A stretch of 64,000 nt of DNA from Chelonoidis abingdonii (Eukaryota > Chordata > Testudines > Testudinidae): NCBI RefSeq assembly GCF_003597395.2, contig NC_133773.1, positions 72,135,972 through 72,199,971 on the forward strand, read 5' to 3'. The translations under genes and the position numbers were made by a program. Shown here piece after piece: positions 46,981-60,100 of this stretch (positions are counted from its first letter, which is position 1; the number at the start of each line of letters is the position of its first letter). The notes under the pieces were generated by a model. It was not told where the DNA came from and made no database searches. It worked only from the letters and a program-made list of their open reading frames with translations.

Positions 46981-48450
46981 CTGTACACACATGAAGTAAT
47001 TATGTCTCAGCTCAAATAAAGCTTTTCATTTAATTTCTCTCCACAACACAAGCATCATCAGACAAAGGGGTACATTAAGAAGAATTCTACAGCAGGAGCT
47101 TCATTTTCACAATGTGAGCCTGCAGTTTTTGGAACCAAAATAACTTCCAGTAGAGCTTCCTCATCTTGGTTAAGTCCTGCACAGCAGCCCAAGAACTAAT
47201 CTCAGTCAGTTATTTTGGCTTCTCCTGAACAACAAACTGCCTGCTCTGCCAACTCTAGTGTATTCCATCAATCCCTGAATTGAATCTCAAACTCCTCTTA
47301 CTTATAAGCTAGCTTGTTGCCTTCTGTTCCCAGCTGTGGCTTTTCTATTCATGTAAGAACATTAGCAAACTTAGAAAGCATAACTGACATCTCCATTGAA
47401 ATACAGAGTTTTAGTTTTAAGCATGGCTGCAAAGAAGGTGTTATTTGCTCATTAAACTTATTTTGCCCTAGAAACATCATTAACTTACATTTCATTGAAA
47501 GACTCAGAAATGCAAGGAAACACTTGTACTAATATAAAATTGAAGATTACAAACAATGCACACACTACTTAAAAATCAAAGCTGCAATGCACTATAATAA
47601 CTAGGCTGATTATCCTTAGGAACACTAACATTTTGTTCAGTAAACGCTATTTTCTGTTCACATGTAGTTGCACTGGTCTCGTAAGAAGGAGAGCTGAATA
47701 TTTAAGGCCTCCTGCTTTTATAGTTTCAGGTGCTCTTTGCATTTTTAATAGTTGAGGGCTGTAAAGACATCTAACTAGTTCACATGTCTGATCTTGTAAC
47801 GTTTTTTGTGCTGCCTGGCAAAATTAATGTACTATAAATTTGTAGGTAACTGAAAAACACAGTCCCAAGCTATGGTTAAGTGTCTTTTAAGAGTACTCTT
47901 CATAATCCTGGTATTCCTATTAAAACTCCACATCATTTCATACCTTCTAAGACAGAAAAATAACTCAAATAGGAACAAAAAAAAAATTTGACTCTTTTCC
48001 AAAAGGCAATTTTTATTCTTATGTAGTGACACAAAGCTTGCCATTAGTATTAAAAATGTCCTGGATTAAATGAAAACTTGACAAATAGTATGAACTCTGA
48101 CAACTAAAAATAAGTGAAAGTTTCCTCTGGACTAGAAATGCTTTAAACTCACAATTCAGACTCTCCCAAATTCAGAATGCATATTAAAGCAGTTAAAAAA
48201 GATGCGCTCTCAATTTCAACGGTGAAATCCTGAGAGGGGAAACAATGTCTGTGGTTTAAGTGAGGAAAAAGTGATATATATTGAAGAAATGTCCTGTGAA
48301 CTTACATATCCTTGGCTTCTAAACATATCAGAGCTATCGAAGAATGTATAGGCTAGACTTTTAGAACAGAAACAATAAGATATTCTAAGTCAATGAATAA
48401 TTATTCAAACAACATCCTTTCTTTTTTAAGTCATTTCTACATGTTTTTAC
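46981..48450. other. SH3RF1 intron, nothing recognised
   Basis: About 1.5 kb of A/T-rich intron between two exons, without recognisable repeats or RNA genes. Confidence 0.5.
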
Positions 48451-48726
48451 CTTTGAAAATGGCAAACAGTCTTTGTCTGCTTCCTTGTCTTTCACTTCAA
48501 AGTCATAAAGTGCTTTGCACTGAGGCGGAGGTTGAGGTAAAGGTTTAATAATCTGAACGAAGTTGGTAGGAAAAAAGCCATGGACCCCACTGACTTCTCC
48601 GTGGTACCAATTTTCATCCACTTGCCGACGTAAAATGATGATGTCACCCTTATTGAATTTAAGATCTCCAGGTTCTTTTCCCTCATAGGTATACAATGCT
48701 TTGGCACATGGTAACTGAGGTATACC
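48451..48726 (-). CDS. SH3RF1: SH3RF1 internal exon: SH3 domain 1 and start of SH3 domain 2
   Basis: This is the most 5' exon of the gene in the window: 276 bp, 92 codons, phase 0 at both ends. On the minus strand it follows a pyrimidine-rich acceptor ending CTTTAG and stops before the donor GTAAAAAC. It encodes a complete first SH3 domain with the usual landmarks ([29 protein letters not shown]), then the linker KPLPQPPPQ and the first strands of SH3 domain 2 ([21 protein letters not shown] at the end). The protein is nearly identical to mammalian POSH in this region, which separates it from the paralogues SH3RF2 and SH3RF3. In the family, POSH is a RING-type E3 ubiquitin ligase that also scaffolds Rac, MLK, MKK and JNK kinases. 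No start codon belongs here; the Met inside the exon is not an initiator. The RING exons should lie upstream, beyond the right edge. Confidence 0.96.
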
Positions 48727-49534
48727 CTAAAGAAGAAAAATACTAAAATTAGTATTTTATCTGTAAATAGGTGTGATAATGCTATCCAAATATCTGAAAA
48801 GTGTTTTGAGATTGATAGATGAAAAGAATTATATAATAAAGCACAATTTATTATCTACAATAAAACCATGGCCAATTTTCACACTACTGATTCTAACAGA
48901 ATTTCAATATGCTACGTTAAAGAGTTAAATCTTCTAGCATAATGAGTTTGAGGGAAAAATGTAACTTATCCCTCACCAAAAAGTATGGTTAATATACAAA
49001 TCTTTTTTTTTTTTTGCTAAGAATTCAGCACCAAAGCAGCTTGCAGTGAATCAGAGTCATTAACAGCCAGTACTCTGAAGATTAGAAATAATAATGAGTT
49101 TTCAAAGACTCACAGACACACAATTTGGCCAGAATTTTACAAAATAAATAAAGCAAGTATTTTTGTTTGCAGGCAACTAATGTGAATCTGTCCAGCACTA
49201 AAGCAGAACATTTAACATTAGATTTGTTACCCTGCAGCTGGATTTACTTCTTCTCTTGACCGAATTCACACAGCAATTATGAGTTTGATGTGTGTTCATT
49301 CTATACATTTAAGAGTTTTTAAAAACATGATTTTGTAACAGGACACTTTTTTCAGGGCAAAATCCATTTGAACAAACAAAATCACAAATTCACTGGCATG
49401 CACAGTATAATATAGGATATTTCAGACAATTGTATTTCAGCATTATTGGGTTAATGCAAAAAAATGTGGAAAGCCTGCATGCACTTATCTGAAAAAACTG
49501 TCACTAACCTGAAGCCACTCCAAAATCTTTTTGA
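48727..49534. other. SH3RF1 intron, nothing recognised
   Basis: First part of the large intron upstream of the SH3-1 exon. It is A/T-rich, with a T-run near 49005 and no recognised repeat family. Confidence 0.45.
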
Positions 49535-49730
49535 ATTTCATAGACTTATAGAACTGAAGGGCTGCAAGGGGCCTTGAGAGGTCACCTAATCCTTTCCACT
49601 GTGCTAAGGGAGGACCCTGCAGACCTAGACTTGACAGGTGTTTGTTAACCTGTTCCTAAAAACCTCCAATGATGGCAAATGGCAAATATTCCTCTCCTCC
49701 CCATCTCTCCCCTCCTGCCCTCCCACTCAA
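49535..49730 (-). repeat. CR1 LINE 3' end, antisense
   Basis: TTTCATAGACTTATAGAACT with GAAGGGCTGCAAGGGGCCTT and CCTAAAAACCTCCAATGATG are the reverse complement of the CR1 tail. It is strongly diverged. Confidence 0.7.
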
Positions 49731-51049
49731 CAGTGGTTATGCTGAAATCATGTCTTGGTAATTGCAACTGACTCATTAACTTAACATTATTTAATTGATT
49801 GCTCAGGATATTGGAACTATGAATCATATATTATAGAGTGTATCATAAAGGCTAATGCAAATTAATCTGCAATCAAACATCTGGCTATGTTTTTTGGATG
49901 ATGCTCCTTTTCAATGAAACTCAAAGACTTAGTGGGCCAGTTTGTAATCAAGTTTCTCAAAAGGTGGTTTCCCACATTGGATAAAATGGATTCTACTCTA
50001 TACTTTCAAAAAGAACAAAGTTCAATTAACTAAGTTCCTGTTCTCACTCTGACAGTCAGTGATTAAGGATAAATGGTTAAACGACTCGGAAGAGTAATAA
50101 AGCAAATGCCTTTTCCTTCTGTAACAGCTGAAGGATAAAGTCAGAACAATTGATTTTGATTGCACAGCACTATTCCTTTGAGTATAAGATATCAACTGCC
50201 CACCAGGGCACTATATCGAGATTCCTCTCATTTGGATGATCTGAGATCCAAGTCATGGCTGAGGCCTTTTTGGCCTCTGCCTTTAACAGCCTTTACCAAC
50301 TGCTGCCCTCCCTCTAAACTCTCAGAGGTTGTTCATCAGGCTACAGAGCTCTGAAGATCTGCTGAGACAGAGTTTGCATTTCACTGAGTCTTTCACTTCG
50401 CTAAACATGAAAGGAGGGCTTAAGAAGAAAAATCTCTGCAGTCTACCCATACATTTGCAGCTGACATTTACCCCTAGCAGCAACAATGAAAATAGTCTTA
50501 AAATGCACTTTAATTTTTTTTTTTAAGATACTGTACCTAATACAGGTTTCTTACGGTTATTGCCTCAGTTTTTTTTTAAACAACAATATCTGAATTTCTA
50601 TACTATAGTTTATATTATACAAACTATTTTAATTATTTTTAACCAAGACAGTAAAATGGACATTACATGTACCCAAGCCTCTAAAGCAAAAGAAAAAAAA
50701 GTAATCTAAGACAACACATAAATACAAACAGCAACTTTACGACATCATAAAAAGACTCCTATCATATGCTATTTGCATTTGTTATGTATTGTCTGAGAGA
50801 GAGATTAAGTATAAAATCTTGAATAGTAAAACCTCTCTGGCAGAGGCTACCTCTCCAACCTCATATATTTTGTCTATGGACCCTACAGGTTCACAGATTT
50901 TCCACTTTTATATTTACCCCATCTTTCTTAAGTCACCTTATCTTTACCTTTACTCTTAGCTACCATTTTAAAATTGATAATCGGTAATTGTATGTTTCTT
51001 TCATAACTTTAAAGCAAGCTATTCTCAAAACTTTGTCAGTATAATAATT
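49731..51049. other. SH3RF1 intron, nothing recognised
   Basis: A/T-rich intron with no clear repeat family and no supported exon. Confidence 0.4.
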
Positions 51050-51292
51050 AGAGGTGTGATTTTTATGGCATTTCTATATGGGCAAAATCCCCAGTGTAGG
51101 TGCAGTTATAACAATATAAAACTGGTTTTGTCAGTATAGATTGTTTCACTTGGTGAAGCAAAATAAGCCATACTGGCAAAAGCAGTATATTTCTGGTATA
51201 AACTGTGTCTCCAGTAGGAAGTTTTACCAGTATTGCCATACCAGTAGAGCTATACCAGCAAACCTGTTCTAGCATAGACCCGGCCTTAGTGA
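51050..51292. mobile_element. Possible Harbinger-like MITE, decayed
   Basis: The right end TCTAGCATAGACCCGGCCTT resembles the terminal repeat of the Harbinger-like elements at 11.9 and 14.0 kb. The interior has repeated ACCAGTA/TACTGG blocks. The left end is not clear. Confidence 0.35.
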
Positions 51293-51348
51293 CTCCTTCC
51301 TACCCACACTATCTTGCTCAGGTGAACCTGAAACTTTGTCTCTAGCTC

Positions 51349-51850
51349 AGGGGTGGGAAAAAATTTTGACCCGAGGGCCACATCTGGGTGGGGAAATTGC
51401 ATGCAGGGCCATGAATGTAGGGCTAGGGCAGGGGGATGGGGTGCAGGAGTGAGAGGTGTGGGACAGGGTGCGGGATGGAGTGCGGTGTGCAGGAAGGGGC
51501 TCAAGGCAAGGGGATCAGGTACAGGAGGGGTACTGGGCGTAAGGGGGGCTCAGGGCAAAGGGTTGGGGCACAAGAGGTGCCATGTGCGGTGGGGGCTCAG
51601 GGCAGGAGGTTGAGGTGCAGGAGAGGCTCAGGGCATGGGGCTGGGGTACAGGAGGGATTCAGGGTGCAGGCTCCAGCTCGGCATTGCTTACCTGGAGTGG
51701 CTCCAAGTTGGCAGCAGCGCTTCCAGAAGCGGCTGCCACCATGTCCCTGCAGCCCCTACGGGGAAGGAGAGGGCGCAAAGGGTTCTGCGTGCTGCCCTTG
51801 CATGCAAGTACCTCCCCTGAAGCTCCCAATGGCCGCAGTTCCCCATTCCT
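51349..51850. mobile_element. hAT-type element related to the one at 25.8 kb, right end not found
   Basis: It opens with CAGGGGTGGGAAAAAATTTT and GACCCGAGGGCCACATCTGG, the same start as the 828-bp element, and continues into a G-rich minisatellite of GGGTGCAGGAGGGGCTCAGG-type units (51430-51660). The matching right terminus is missing or too decayed, so the end is approximate. Confidence 0.65.
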
Positions 51851-53029
51851 GGCCAATGATCACCAAACAAAAATTTGGCAAAGAGTGGGGAAAAGTCATG
51901 AAAGGTTTGTGAATATTTTCCCCATGTTTTTAACCAGTTCTACAGAAATGTGTAGGAGTCTTAAGGAGTGCAAATTTCTTTGGACACAACTTTGATTACA
52001 GTTACTGTGTTTAACAGAAGTAACTCTGTTAGCAAGTACAGAAAAAAATGACTAGAAAATGGAGACTACTTCATGAAAAAATAATTGTAAATCAGGTGAG
52101 ACTTGGTTTGAAGCTCTACGTTAATTTAATCAAAATTTGTATCTGTGTGGCTATTTAAATTCTCAAATGGTATACAACAGTCAGTCATTTGTGGGAAGCC
52201 TAGTTTGGAAAAAAGTAGGAGGCAGCATAAGAAATAAACAAATAAAAACCAACCTCATTGGCCAGTTTTTTAAAGGAGCTGAGCTCTTGCAGCTCCAATC
52301 AATGAAAACTGCAGCTGAATCAGGCAATGTTTATTATTACTCAGTTCAGATAAAGAAAAGTCTCAATGATTGCTAGTTAAAATTTCTGTCTAGGGCTGAT
52401 GGGATTCTAGGTCCACCTAACCTGACTCGTCAAGGTAAATTATAAAATTTGTCTCTGTGTTCCTGTATACCACTGAATTTGACAACTTATACCAGTACCT
52501 TTAAATGTAATGTGGGTGTGACACACAGAAATGCTATTTCTTGGCCGCCATCACCTGACATAGCAGAGAGTTACAAAAGTTAAATTCTCTCATCACATGA
52601 CAGGTGTCAGCATCCATGGATTCCTGCGGCTAGATGACATTACAGATCTGATTGCCACTCACACTATCATCAGTTAACTTGGCTCTTGATAGCATCAGAG
52701 CAACTCCATGACATAGGATATCTAGGGGTTCCCTGAGCATAACACAAGGATAGACTTTCTCCCTGCAGATAAAAGGAACTGATTTCAGAGTCAAGGATGC
52801 ACTTTAATGGGGGGAACCACGGTCTGAAGTTGTGAGGTCAATTCTCCCTGTCCTGACTTACAGATGTGATATCCACAGCGTAGCTAGGATATCAGTTTGT
52901 CAAAGCCCTGTGTTGTTCTGTTTGCCTCTGCTGCATCTGGTATGCATAGAGAAGTCTTGCTACTATTTCTCCCTGGCTGGACTCAGACAGAGAATGTCAG
53001 TCTACGGGGTGTGAAGGGGTATGATCCCA
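51851..53029. other. SH3RF1 intron, nothing recognised
   Basis: Intron without a recognised repeat; short reading frames have no support. Confidence 0.4.
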
Positions 53030-53228
53030 TGCCAACATAGCTGTGTTAGCAGAAGCCCCAAACATAGACGTAGTTTTACCAACATTACTGAGTTTTTACT
53101 GTTTTGCTCATGGGAGGAGGTTTAATATACTGGTACAAAGCATAGCCTTGCCAGAATAACTGTGCCACACTAGGAGTGCTTTGCTGATACAGCACACTGG
53201 TAAAGTGTGCCTAGCGTAGACATAGCCA
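53030..53228. mobile_element. Possible Harbinger-like MITE, decayed
   Basis: The right end GCCTAGCGTAGACATAGCC matches the terminal family of the other Harbinger-like copies, and the interior has several CATAGC/GCTATG-type inverted words. The left boundary is uncertain. Confidence 0.35.
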
Positions 53229-53299
53229 AATTTTGCCAAATGCGATTATGAAAAAACCTGTGACCCAGAGGTGTTTTGGAAGTAAAAGTTAGCCATTAA

Positions 53300-53553
53300 G
53301 GATATGAAGGCACTTCAGAATTTGCTACATGAAGGCTTAAGAATCAAACCTCCTATTTCACTAGAAAGGTGGTGAAGCACTGGAATGGGTTACCTAGGGA
53401 GGTGGTGGAATCTCCATTCACAGAGGTTTTTAAGGTCCAGCTCGACAAAACCCTGGCTGGGATGATTTAGTTGACGTTGGTCCTGTTTTGAGCAGGGGGT
53501 TGGACCAGATGGCCTCCTGAGGTCCCTTCCAACCCTGATATTCTATGATTCTA
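53300..53553 (+). repeat. CR1 LINE 3' end
   Basis: Typical blocks appear in order: GGTGGTGAAGCACTGGAATG, GGTGGTGGAATCTCCATTCA, GGGGTTGGACCAGATGGCCT and the terminal TTCCAACCCTGATATTCTAT with GATTCTA. Confidence 0.88.
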
Positions 53554-53719
53554 GGTCCATCTATGCAGATGGTAACTACTGATGGCACTGTTCAGTTCAT
53601 AGGGCAGATGGGCTGATAATATCCATAAACAAAGCAGATTTATTTAATTCTATTTATACTGGGAGAGTGAGTGAGATAGAGTGGTGTCTTGCCTATTTTA
53701 CCAAGGTACTCATGGGACC

Positions 53720-54210
53720 ACGGGGTCTGTAGCTTAAAGAAGGATGGCTGATAGGAGAGAAGATGGTGTTTCTGCGCATAGTTTTCTTTGGCAGATTACC
53801 ACTGATAAACTTCATAAAAATCCATTTTGTAAGAAGTGATTTGAAAGAGCTAGAGTTTGCTCCATGCATGAAAGGAGACAGAGTAAGTTTCAGGTGTAAG
53901 AAAATGTACAGAAAAAGGGCAAAGATCAGAGTAGCAGAAGAACTGAAAGGTGTGGGTAGGGTGGAAGCTTAGGTAGATTAAAGTGAGAAACAGGAGGAGA
54001 AGGAAGACATGAGAGGAGACACAACCATGAGCAAACTCTCACAGAGCTTTAAAAAAAAATGTAAAGTTTGAACATGATGCAAAAAGTAAAAGGAAGCCAC
54101 TGGAAGTCTTTGAACAATGGAGTGAATTGGTCTGACTCTTGTGAAAAAAAGGTCTCTTTAGTCTCTCTAACTTGCTGCTGCTGAGAGTGAGGCAAGAGGA
54201 GCAAGGGAGT
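53720..54210. repeat. Old LINE/L3-like fragment, same family as 29 kb
   Basis: AGCCACTGGAAGTCTTTGAA, CAATGGAGTGAATTGGTCTG and a GATGCAAAAAGTAAAAGGAA segment parallel the CATGCCATGGAAAGGGGAAG and GACATGGCCAGTGC blocks at 29.3 kb. It is highly diverged. Confidence 0.4.
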
Positions 54211-54212
54211 AT

Positions 54213-54314
54213 GGTTGCCAACTTTGGTTGGATGAATTCCTGGAGATTTCATCACATGACATAATCTTCAATGCCTGGTCACTCCAGGACAATCCTGGAG
54301 GATTGGCAACCCTA
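54213..54314. mobile_element. About 100-bp MITE
   Basis: GGTTGCCAACTTTGGTTGGA at the left and, read inward from the right, GGTTGCCAATCCTCCAGGAT form inverted ends; the interior has CCTGGAG/CTCCAGG words on both arms and ATCACATGACATAATCTTC in the centre. Confidence 0.65.
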
Positions 54315-54748
54315 GCAGGGAGGCCTACAGAAGAGGAGATGGCAATATTCCACGGAACACTATCAAAGATGACAGGATAAAATTTTATCTACAGCAGCTT
54401 AAGCATTATATATTTTATTTTCCATGGTCTTTGAAAGTAATTTATTCCCCTCAAAAGCCTGCAACAACCAAAATTAACGGGACATTGTCAACTTGCAAAA
54501 AAAAAATTGTTCTTGTCTGAATTTGCTTTTAAAAACCAAACTTCGTTCTAAAATAACTGCTGAAATTTCAATAACTTAAAGAAGAAAAGTCTCCTCCATT
54601 TCTTTACTGCGGGGAGAGTCATTTTTGCTATTTTATTAATGACCAGTTGCACTTCCTGCCCCTTACACTAGTATAACAAGATTGTGACAGACTGACCATA
54701 CCCCAAAATATACTGAACAAACTTCAGGAAATTAAGATCAGTAATTGA
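54315..54748. other. SH3RF1 intron, nothing recognised
   Basis: Short A/T-rich intron stretch between two MITEs. Confidence 0.4.
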
Positions 54749-55415
54749 TAGGGTCCTACTAAAAATCACGGCCACGAAAAATATGTCACGGACGATGAAA
54801 TCAGACCTCCTCCTGTGAAATCTAGCTATTGGAGAAGATGGGAGGGCCAGAAATAGGGGTGCCCCAGCCTGGGACTCCTACTGTGTACCCCGCTCCAGCT
54901 GCTAGTCCCCTCCAGCCTGGGAGGGTCAGACTTAAGTCTTCCCCCGCACCTGCTTTCGGGGAGGGGGAGATCAGACCCACCTTCAAGTACCTAGCCCAGC
55001 TGCAGGAAGCTCTGGGACTGCTGCCCAGTCATGGAGCTTCCTGCAACCCGAGCATGTTGCCAGAGGTGGAGGTGGGTCTGATCTCCTCCCACCTCCAGTC
55101 CCCATCCCCGCTTCTGGGAGCACCCTACTGCCAGAGTAGTTACCTAGAAGTGGGTCTGATCTCTCTCTGAGTGTGGCCATGCAGGGGAAGCATCACCGGG
55201 AACCTCCTGCAGCAGAAATCAGGGTGACAATCCCTCGACTCCCCCACGATAGCTTTGGAACCGCTCCCCCACCCCAATAAAAAGCTTTTAGGTCAGGACC
55301 CTCATGGTTACAACTCCATAAAATTTCACACGTAAACATCTAAAAATGTGAAACTAATTTTCAAATCCTATAGCTGTGAAATTGATCAGATGAACCCTGA
55401 ATGTGATAGGGCCTT
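54749..55415. mobile_element. MITE with GGGTCCTA/TAGGGCC termini
   Basis: The left end AGGGTCCTACTAAAAATCAC and the right end GTGATAGGGCCTTA are decayed inverted repeats. Subterminal ATCACGG/TGTGAAAT blocks recur on both arms. The centre is a GC-rich insertion-like segment with CAGCTGC words. Confidence 0.55.
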
Positions 55416-55469
55416 AGCTATTGAGTCAAGTTCAACCTTACTGCATTAGGGTTTACACCTTTGGAGTAG

Positions 55470-56260
55470 AGTCTATTACAAATACAATTGTGTATGTGTT
55501 ATGGAATTGTATGTACCTCCTCTAGTAGGGAGGGGGGAATGCAGGGTCAGTTATCAGCCACTGAAGCCCCCTGGGGGAGACATGCGTATACTAGTTCAAA
55601 GTGGATTGTTCAGAGACCCACAAAGACGAGACTTTCGGATACAAAGCCTGAGTTTAGACTGATTCGTGGTCTTCTTCCTGATCCAGCAAATGGACAAGTC
55701 CATGGACAGCCACAATCCTTCAGGCAGGATTTCAAGGACATGGATACTGGGGCCTCTTGAGACTGTGTGCTTGCTCTGAGCTGAAGCTCTAACGAACTGG
55801 TAACCATAAAGAAACCCCTAGTGTGGGGTGATGACTGGTAAGCTTATTAGAATACATGCAGGTTCTTTTATTGTTTTTAATGTTTTCTCTGTCATGCTTT
55901 TTACCTTAAGAATAAAGGAGACATGCATAGGAAGTGTTGCATGGTAACTTATATCTGTAGCAATCACTCTGTTATCAGTCTCTGAAGAGAAGAGAAGCAC
56001 ATCTGCTTAGGCGAACTGTCTTTGCTGGGAAATACACAGTAAAGGCAGGAAACTGTTCAGCTGGGAGATACCCTAGTCAGAAAGAAGAGAGATCTGTGTC
56101 TCCACCCAGGAGAAGCAACAGCTGGGGAGCTGGAAGCCTGAGAGTGGGTCCCCTTGCTGGATCACTGAGGGAAAATACAGGTGCAGTTGCCCTTAGCTGT
56201 GACAAACATTGCTCACAAAATCACTGATCTTGGGGGCAAGGAGGAATATGTAAGTTCTTT
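55470..56260. repeat. Suspected old LTR-type repeat
   Basis: The sequence has the look of a retroelement LTR: a T-rich stretch followed by TTAAGAATAAAGGAGAC (polyadenylation-type signal at about 55908), then a GTAACTTA and CAATCACTCTGTTATCAG block. I recall similar repeats in turtle genomes but cannot confirm it. No coding sequence is present. 56261-56880 is unrecognised. Confidence 0.3.
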
Positions 56261-56899
56261 GCCAGGCCACCAGGATAAGAAGGGGTTAGCTAGAGAAATA
56301 GAAGGAAAGCTCTTGCTAATTCAAGTTTGGGATCCAGGAACATGCCTTTTTCTGGGACCCATGCCTGAGACTAGGAGTTACAGGAGCTTGGTAGTGATAG
56401 TCAGGGAAGTCCCAGTCTTTCCTCACGAGACATCTGCATGGAGACATGGCTGTGGGGTGGGATTGTCTTCATTCCCTTGGAGTCCTCTTGGAACAAAGTT
56501 AACATTACAATGATGTACAGAGCTAGAAAAACCCATTTGCCTATTGTGGAGAGGCAAAGTTGCAAATTTTAGCTCTCCTTACTTTATACATAAATGCACA
56601 TACTCTATGTGCACAGAATAAATGACACGCTCCATTTGATATTTACTATTTCTTGTTCTTTGAAATCCCTATACTTCAAACTGAGAGACTGCTTGAAATA
56701 AATTTTGTTTGAACACATTTTATGGTATTCTACTTCAAGCAGCTTTTGAAAAGGCAACTAATTCTGACTGAATAATGTATTTCCCCTCAAATATACATTC
56801 ATGTGCACTCATTATAACAGAAGAATAGATGAACACGGAAGAGTGTTATACTGATGTTTTTTCCTTGTGCAGAAAAGTTCAAATTTGCACCTTACACGA

Positions 56900-57145
56900 A
56901 GGTCAGCCAGGCTGTAAAACCATTACTCCATTTCCAGGCTAAGATAATTCATGCAGCGTGGGGCATGGGTCACTTGCTGGTGGATTCTCTGCTTGAGGTC
57001 TTCAAACCACAATTTGAGGACTTCAATAACTCGGACATAGGTTAGGGGTTTTTACAGAAGTAGATGGGTAGGGTTCTGTGGCCTGCTTTGTGCAGGAGGT
57101 CAGACTAGATGATCATATTGGTCCCTTCTGACCTATGAGTCTATG
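56900..57145 (+). repeat. CR1/L3-like LINE 3' end, different subfamily
   Basis: GGATTCTCTGCTTGAGGTCT, CAATTTGAGGACTTCAATAA, GGTCAGACTAGATGATCATA and TTGGTCCCTTCTGACCTATG form the characteristic tail. The tail differs from the CR1 copies at 21.6 and 53.5 kb. Confidence 0.8.
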
Positions 57146-60100
57146 GGAAGCTGCTAAAGCAGACTCAAATCTGGTACTGTATATTGAAATAGTGTACTAC
57201 ATTGCAGTCATTCTAATAAATCAATCTTGCACTACTCAAAAGGGCATAATTCAGCCTAGGGATATTAGTGTGTGAGAACACAACTTAACTGTATAGGGCT
57301 CAGAGCATGCCATGGGCTCCTCATGTCTGATATATCATATGAGATGACGGCAACTCAGCCATCACTATCCTGTAACACTTTCAAAAAGTAGCCTTTTTAA
57401 TAATCAGTTTTTAAAAGGAAAAGGTTTGTTAATTTTATGCAAGAAGGCAAAAACACTACTTCAAAAAAATCAGAAGTTTGGATTAACAAAATGAATGATC
57501 AGCAAAAAAAATGCTTTCTTGACCTCCAGGAAGGATTGTCAAAATACTTACAAGTAAAAAACCCTGATTGATATCCCATTAATTTATTAAAATCCAAATA
57601 GTAATCCTGATTAAATACATTAATATTACAACACTCCACTACCTCAATTTGTAGTAACTTGCATCTGTTCACCATTCTCTCATTAAAGTAATACTTCCTT
57701 TGAACCAGATTCTGTTCAACTTATGTTGATTAATACCTTACTCCACGAACAATTCCAGTGACTTCAAGTACCACTCAACCCCATTAAGGCTGGCAGAATC
57801 TAGCTTTTATATTTTTCTTAAATATGTTGCCTATTTCTGGTCTGTCCAATAGTCTCAACTGGATCGTGATGTTTATGTTTTACCATAACAGTTAGTTCAA
57901 AATACTTCAGTCATGTCACTTAATTTTTCTCTTCCTTGTAATGCTGTAGCACAGATCTTAGCAGGGGAGATGTGCAGGGTGGGTAGACAAAGCAGAGGTA
58001 GGTACAGCAGAACACATCTGAACAGAAGTGTTATAAAACTTTTCTTACTTCCTTTCAAATTTTACTTGTTTCCAAATAAGATTTTCAGTGTCACATCTGA
58101 ACAAGGGTAAAAAGTGATGTGAAAAAGGAAGCTTACATTCAAGAGAAGGGCTTGTTGTCTGTTCCTGCTATAGAAAAATCACAAAAGCTTACTTCCTGAG
58201 ACAGCCTGCTCAGTTTGCACTGCTTACATAAATACTGACCCTACAGTTCATTTCAATTGCTGACATTTTTTGTAACTGGCTAATTATGTAAACAGAACAG
58301 ATCCACACCGCCACCGAAACTAGAAGCTGTTTTAACTACTTAAAAAAACAGTTTTTCACCAGCTATGTTTGTAGTACTCCTGAAAGATGAATTTTTAAAA
58401 AGAACAAACAATTAGTATGCAGTTCTAACAGATTAAATTTCTCTGTTTACAGATACTTTCATCTGGGATTTTCTTCTTTGATTAGACAGACAGCCTCATA
58501 CTGCACTTAAATAGCCACAAAATATTAGACATTAATTATAATATGGTATTTCAGCCTTTCAACATCATCTGGACAAGTGTTTCCTCCTTTACACAAACAA
58601 GTTCTCTCACTGCAGAAGGCAGTTCTTGTCATTTTTAGCATTTTGTCAGACAAAATCTCCTAAAGGTTTTCCTTTCCCCTTCCACCTTGTGCCAGCAAAG
58701 AGTTTGGTGTTATCTTCATAAAATAAATTACATCTGAAATATAGGTCTCTGTTGCATTCAGAAGCTCCAAAATTATACTTACCAATCTGTACACTCTGTT
58801 CAAGAAATATTTAATACATTTTTATTCTCAAACTGTATACAGAAATAAGGATGAAGGGGGTAACTTCTTCTTGGCTGTGACCAAGGCACAAATGAGACAT
58901 TGAACTGGAGAACCAACTAAAAGCATCATTTTTCCTGTTGCAATAGGCGGTTAAAAACATGATCCGTCACACTTAATCTGTATTAAGTTGTTCACAAAGC
59001 CAGATGTACTTATATTTTTCTTGTACTTGTTTATACAACAGAAAAAAGTTTGTAACTCTAATGAATGACACTTGAGTGCTGTAGTTTCTGGTCAAGCGCA
59101 GCATGATGAAATGGTTTAATCAACAGCCTGTTTCTTCTTGGAAAAGATTATTACAGCTTGTGCGTAACTATGAGATAAAGAGAGAAACAGGTTACTCACC
59201 CTAATGGAGTCTTTTTACCGTTTCAAATGTGTTCCCTTAGCACTGAATGTCCTCTTAAGATGAAACATGATTGAACATACTTTGGGTACACACTCCTGTA
59301 GCCAGGGTGGTTTGATCAAACAAAAACTTGTAGTGCAATTTAGAAGGGACCCTCCTCAGCACTGGAGACTGACAGATCTAGGAGAGGTGCTGACTGAGAA
59401 GTTGGGAAGTACACTGTCAATTACAAGGGGGACATTCTGGAGCATCCAAATATTACTTATGATTGCCTAGATTTGTTCCTTTTGAATAGTGTGCACTTAC
59501 CTACATTGGTTACAGTATTTAACTTACTCATATTATTTGGTTCCAGTAATAGCAGAAGGCTGGGTGTGTGGTGGGATGCCAACCAAACAGCTCCTGGTGA
59601 ATGCTGATTTTGAAGAATGGAAATTTAATTGCTGTTTGAGTTTGGACAGAAGGTAGAGAGAGGTACTTCTCTCTCAGAATTGTGGGATTCGGTGTAGAGT
59701 GGGGATTGAAAGACTCACTAGCAGAGATGGCCTGGAGTCCACCTCCATGGCAGCTCTATATTGAATGCTGATGGAATAAGGCTTTTGGCTCAAACTGCGT
59801 GCCGTTTCCTGGGTGGCCAGATAGCATCGCTATCTGGATAGCTCTTTTGACATGGGTGTCTGCCAATCAGAACAGATTGTGGCTCATGATAAGGTGGAGC
59901 AGCTACTGTCACAATTTTCTGCGAAAACTCTTTCCCACCTTCATTTGTTTACATTGTTTTTTATTTATTAAAGTTATGACCTTTGTCCTATAAACTTTTT
60001 TTTTTTTTGGAGGGGGGGAGGGAGGAGAATTCCGTGGACCATATAAACAGATATCACCCCTTACCCCCAGTTTGCTTGCTGGAAGGATATATAGTGAGTT

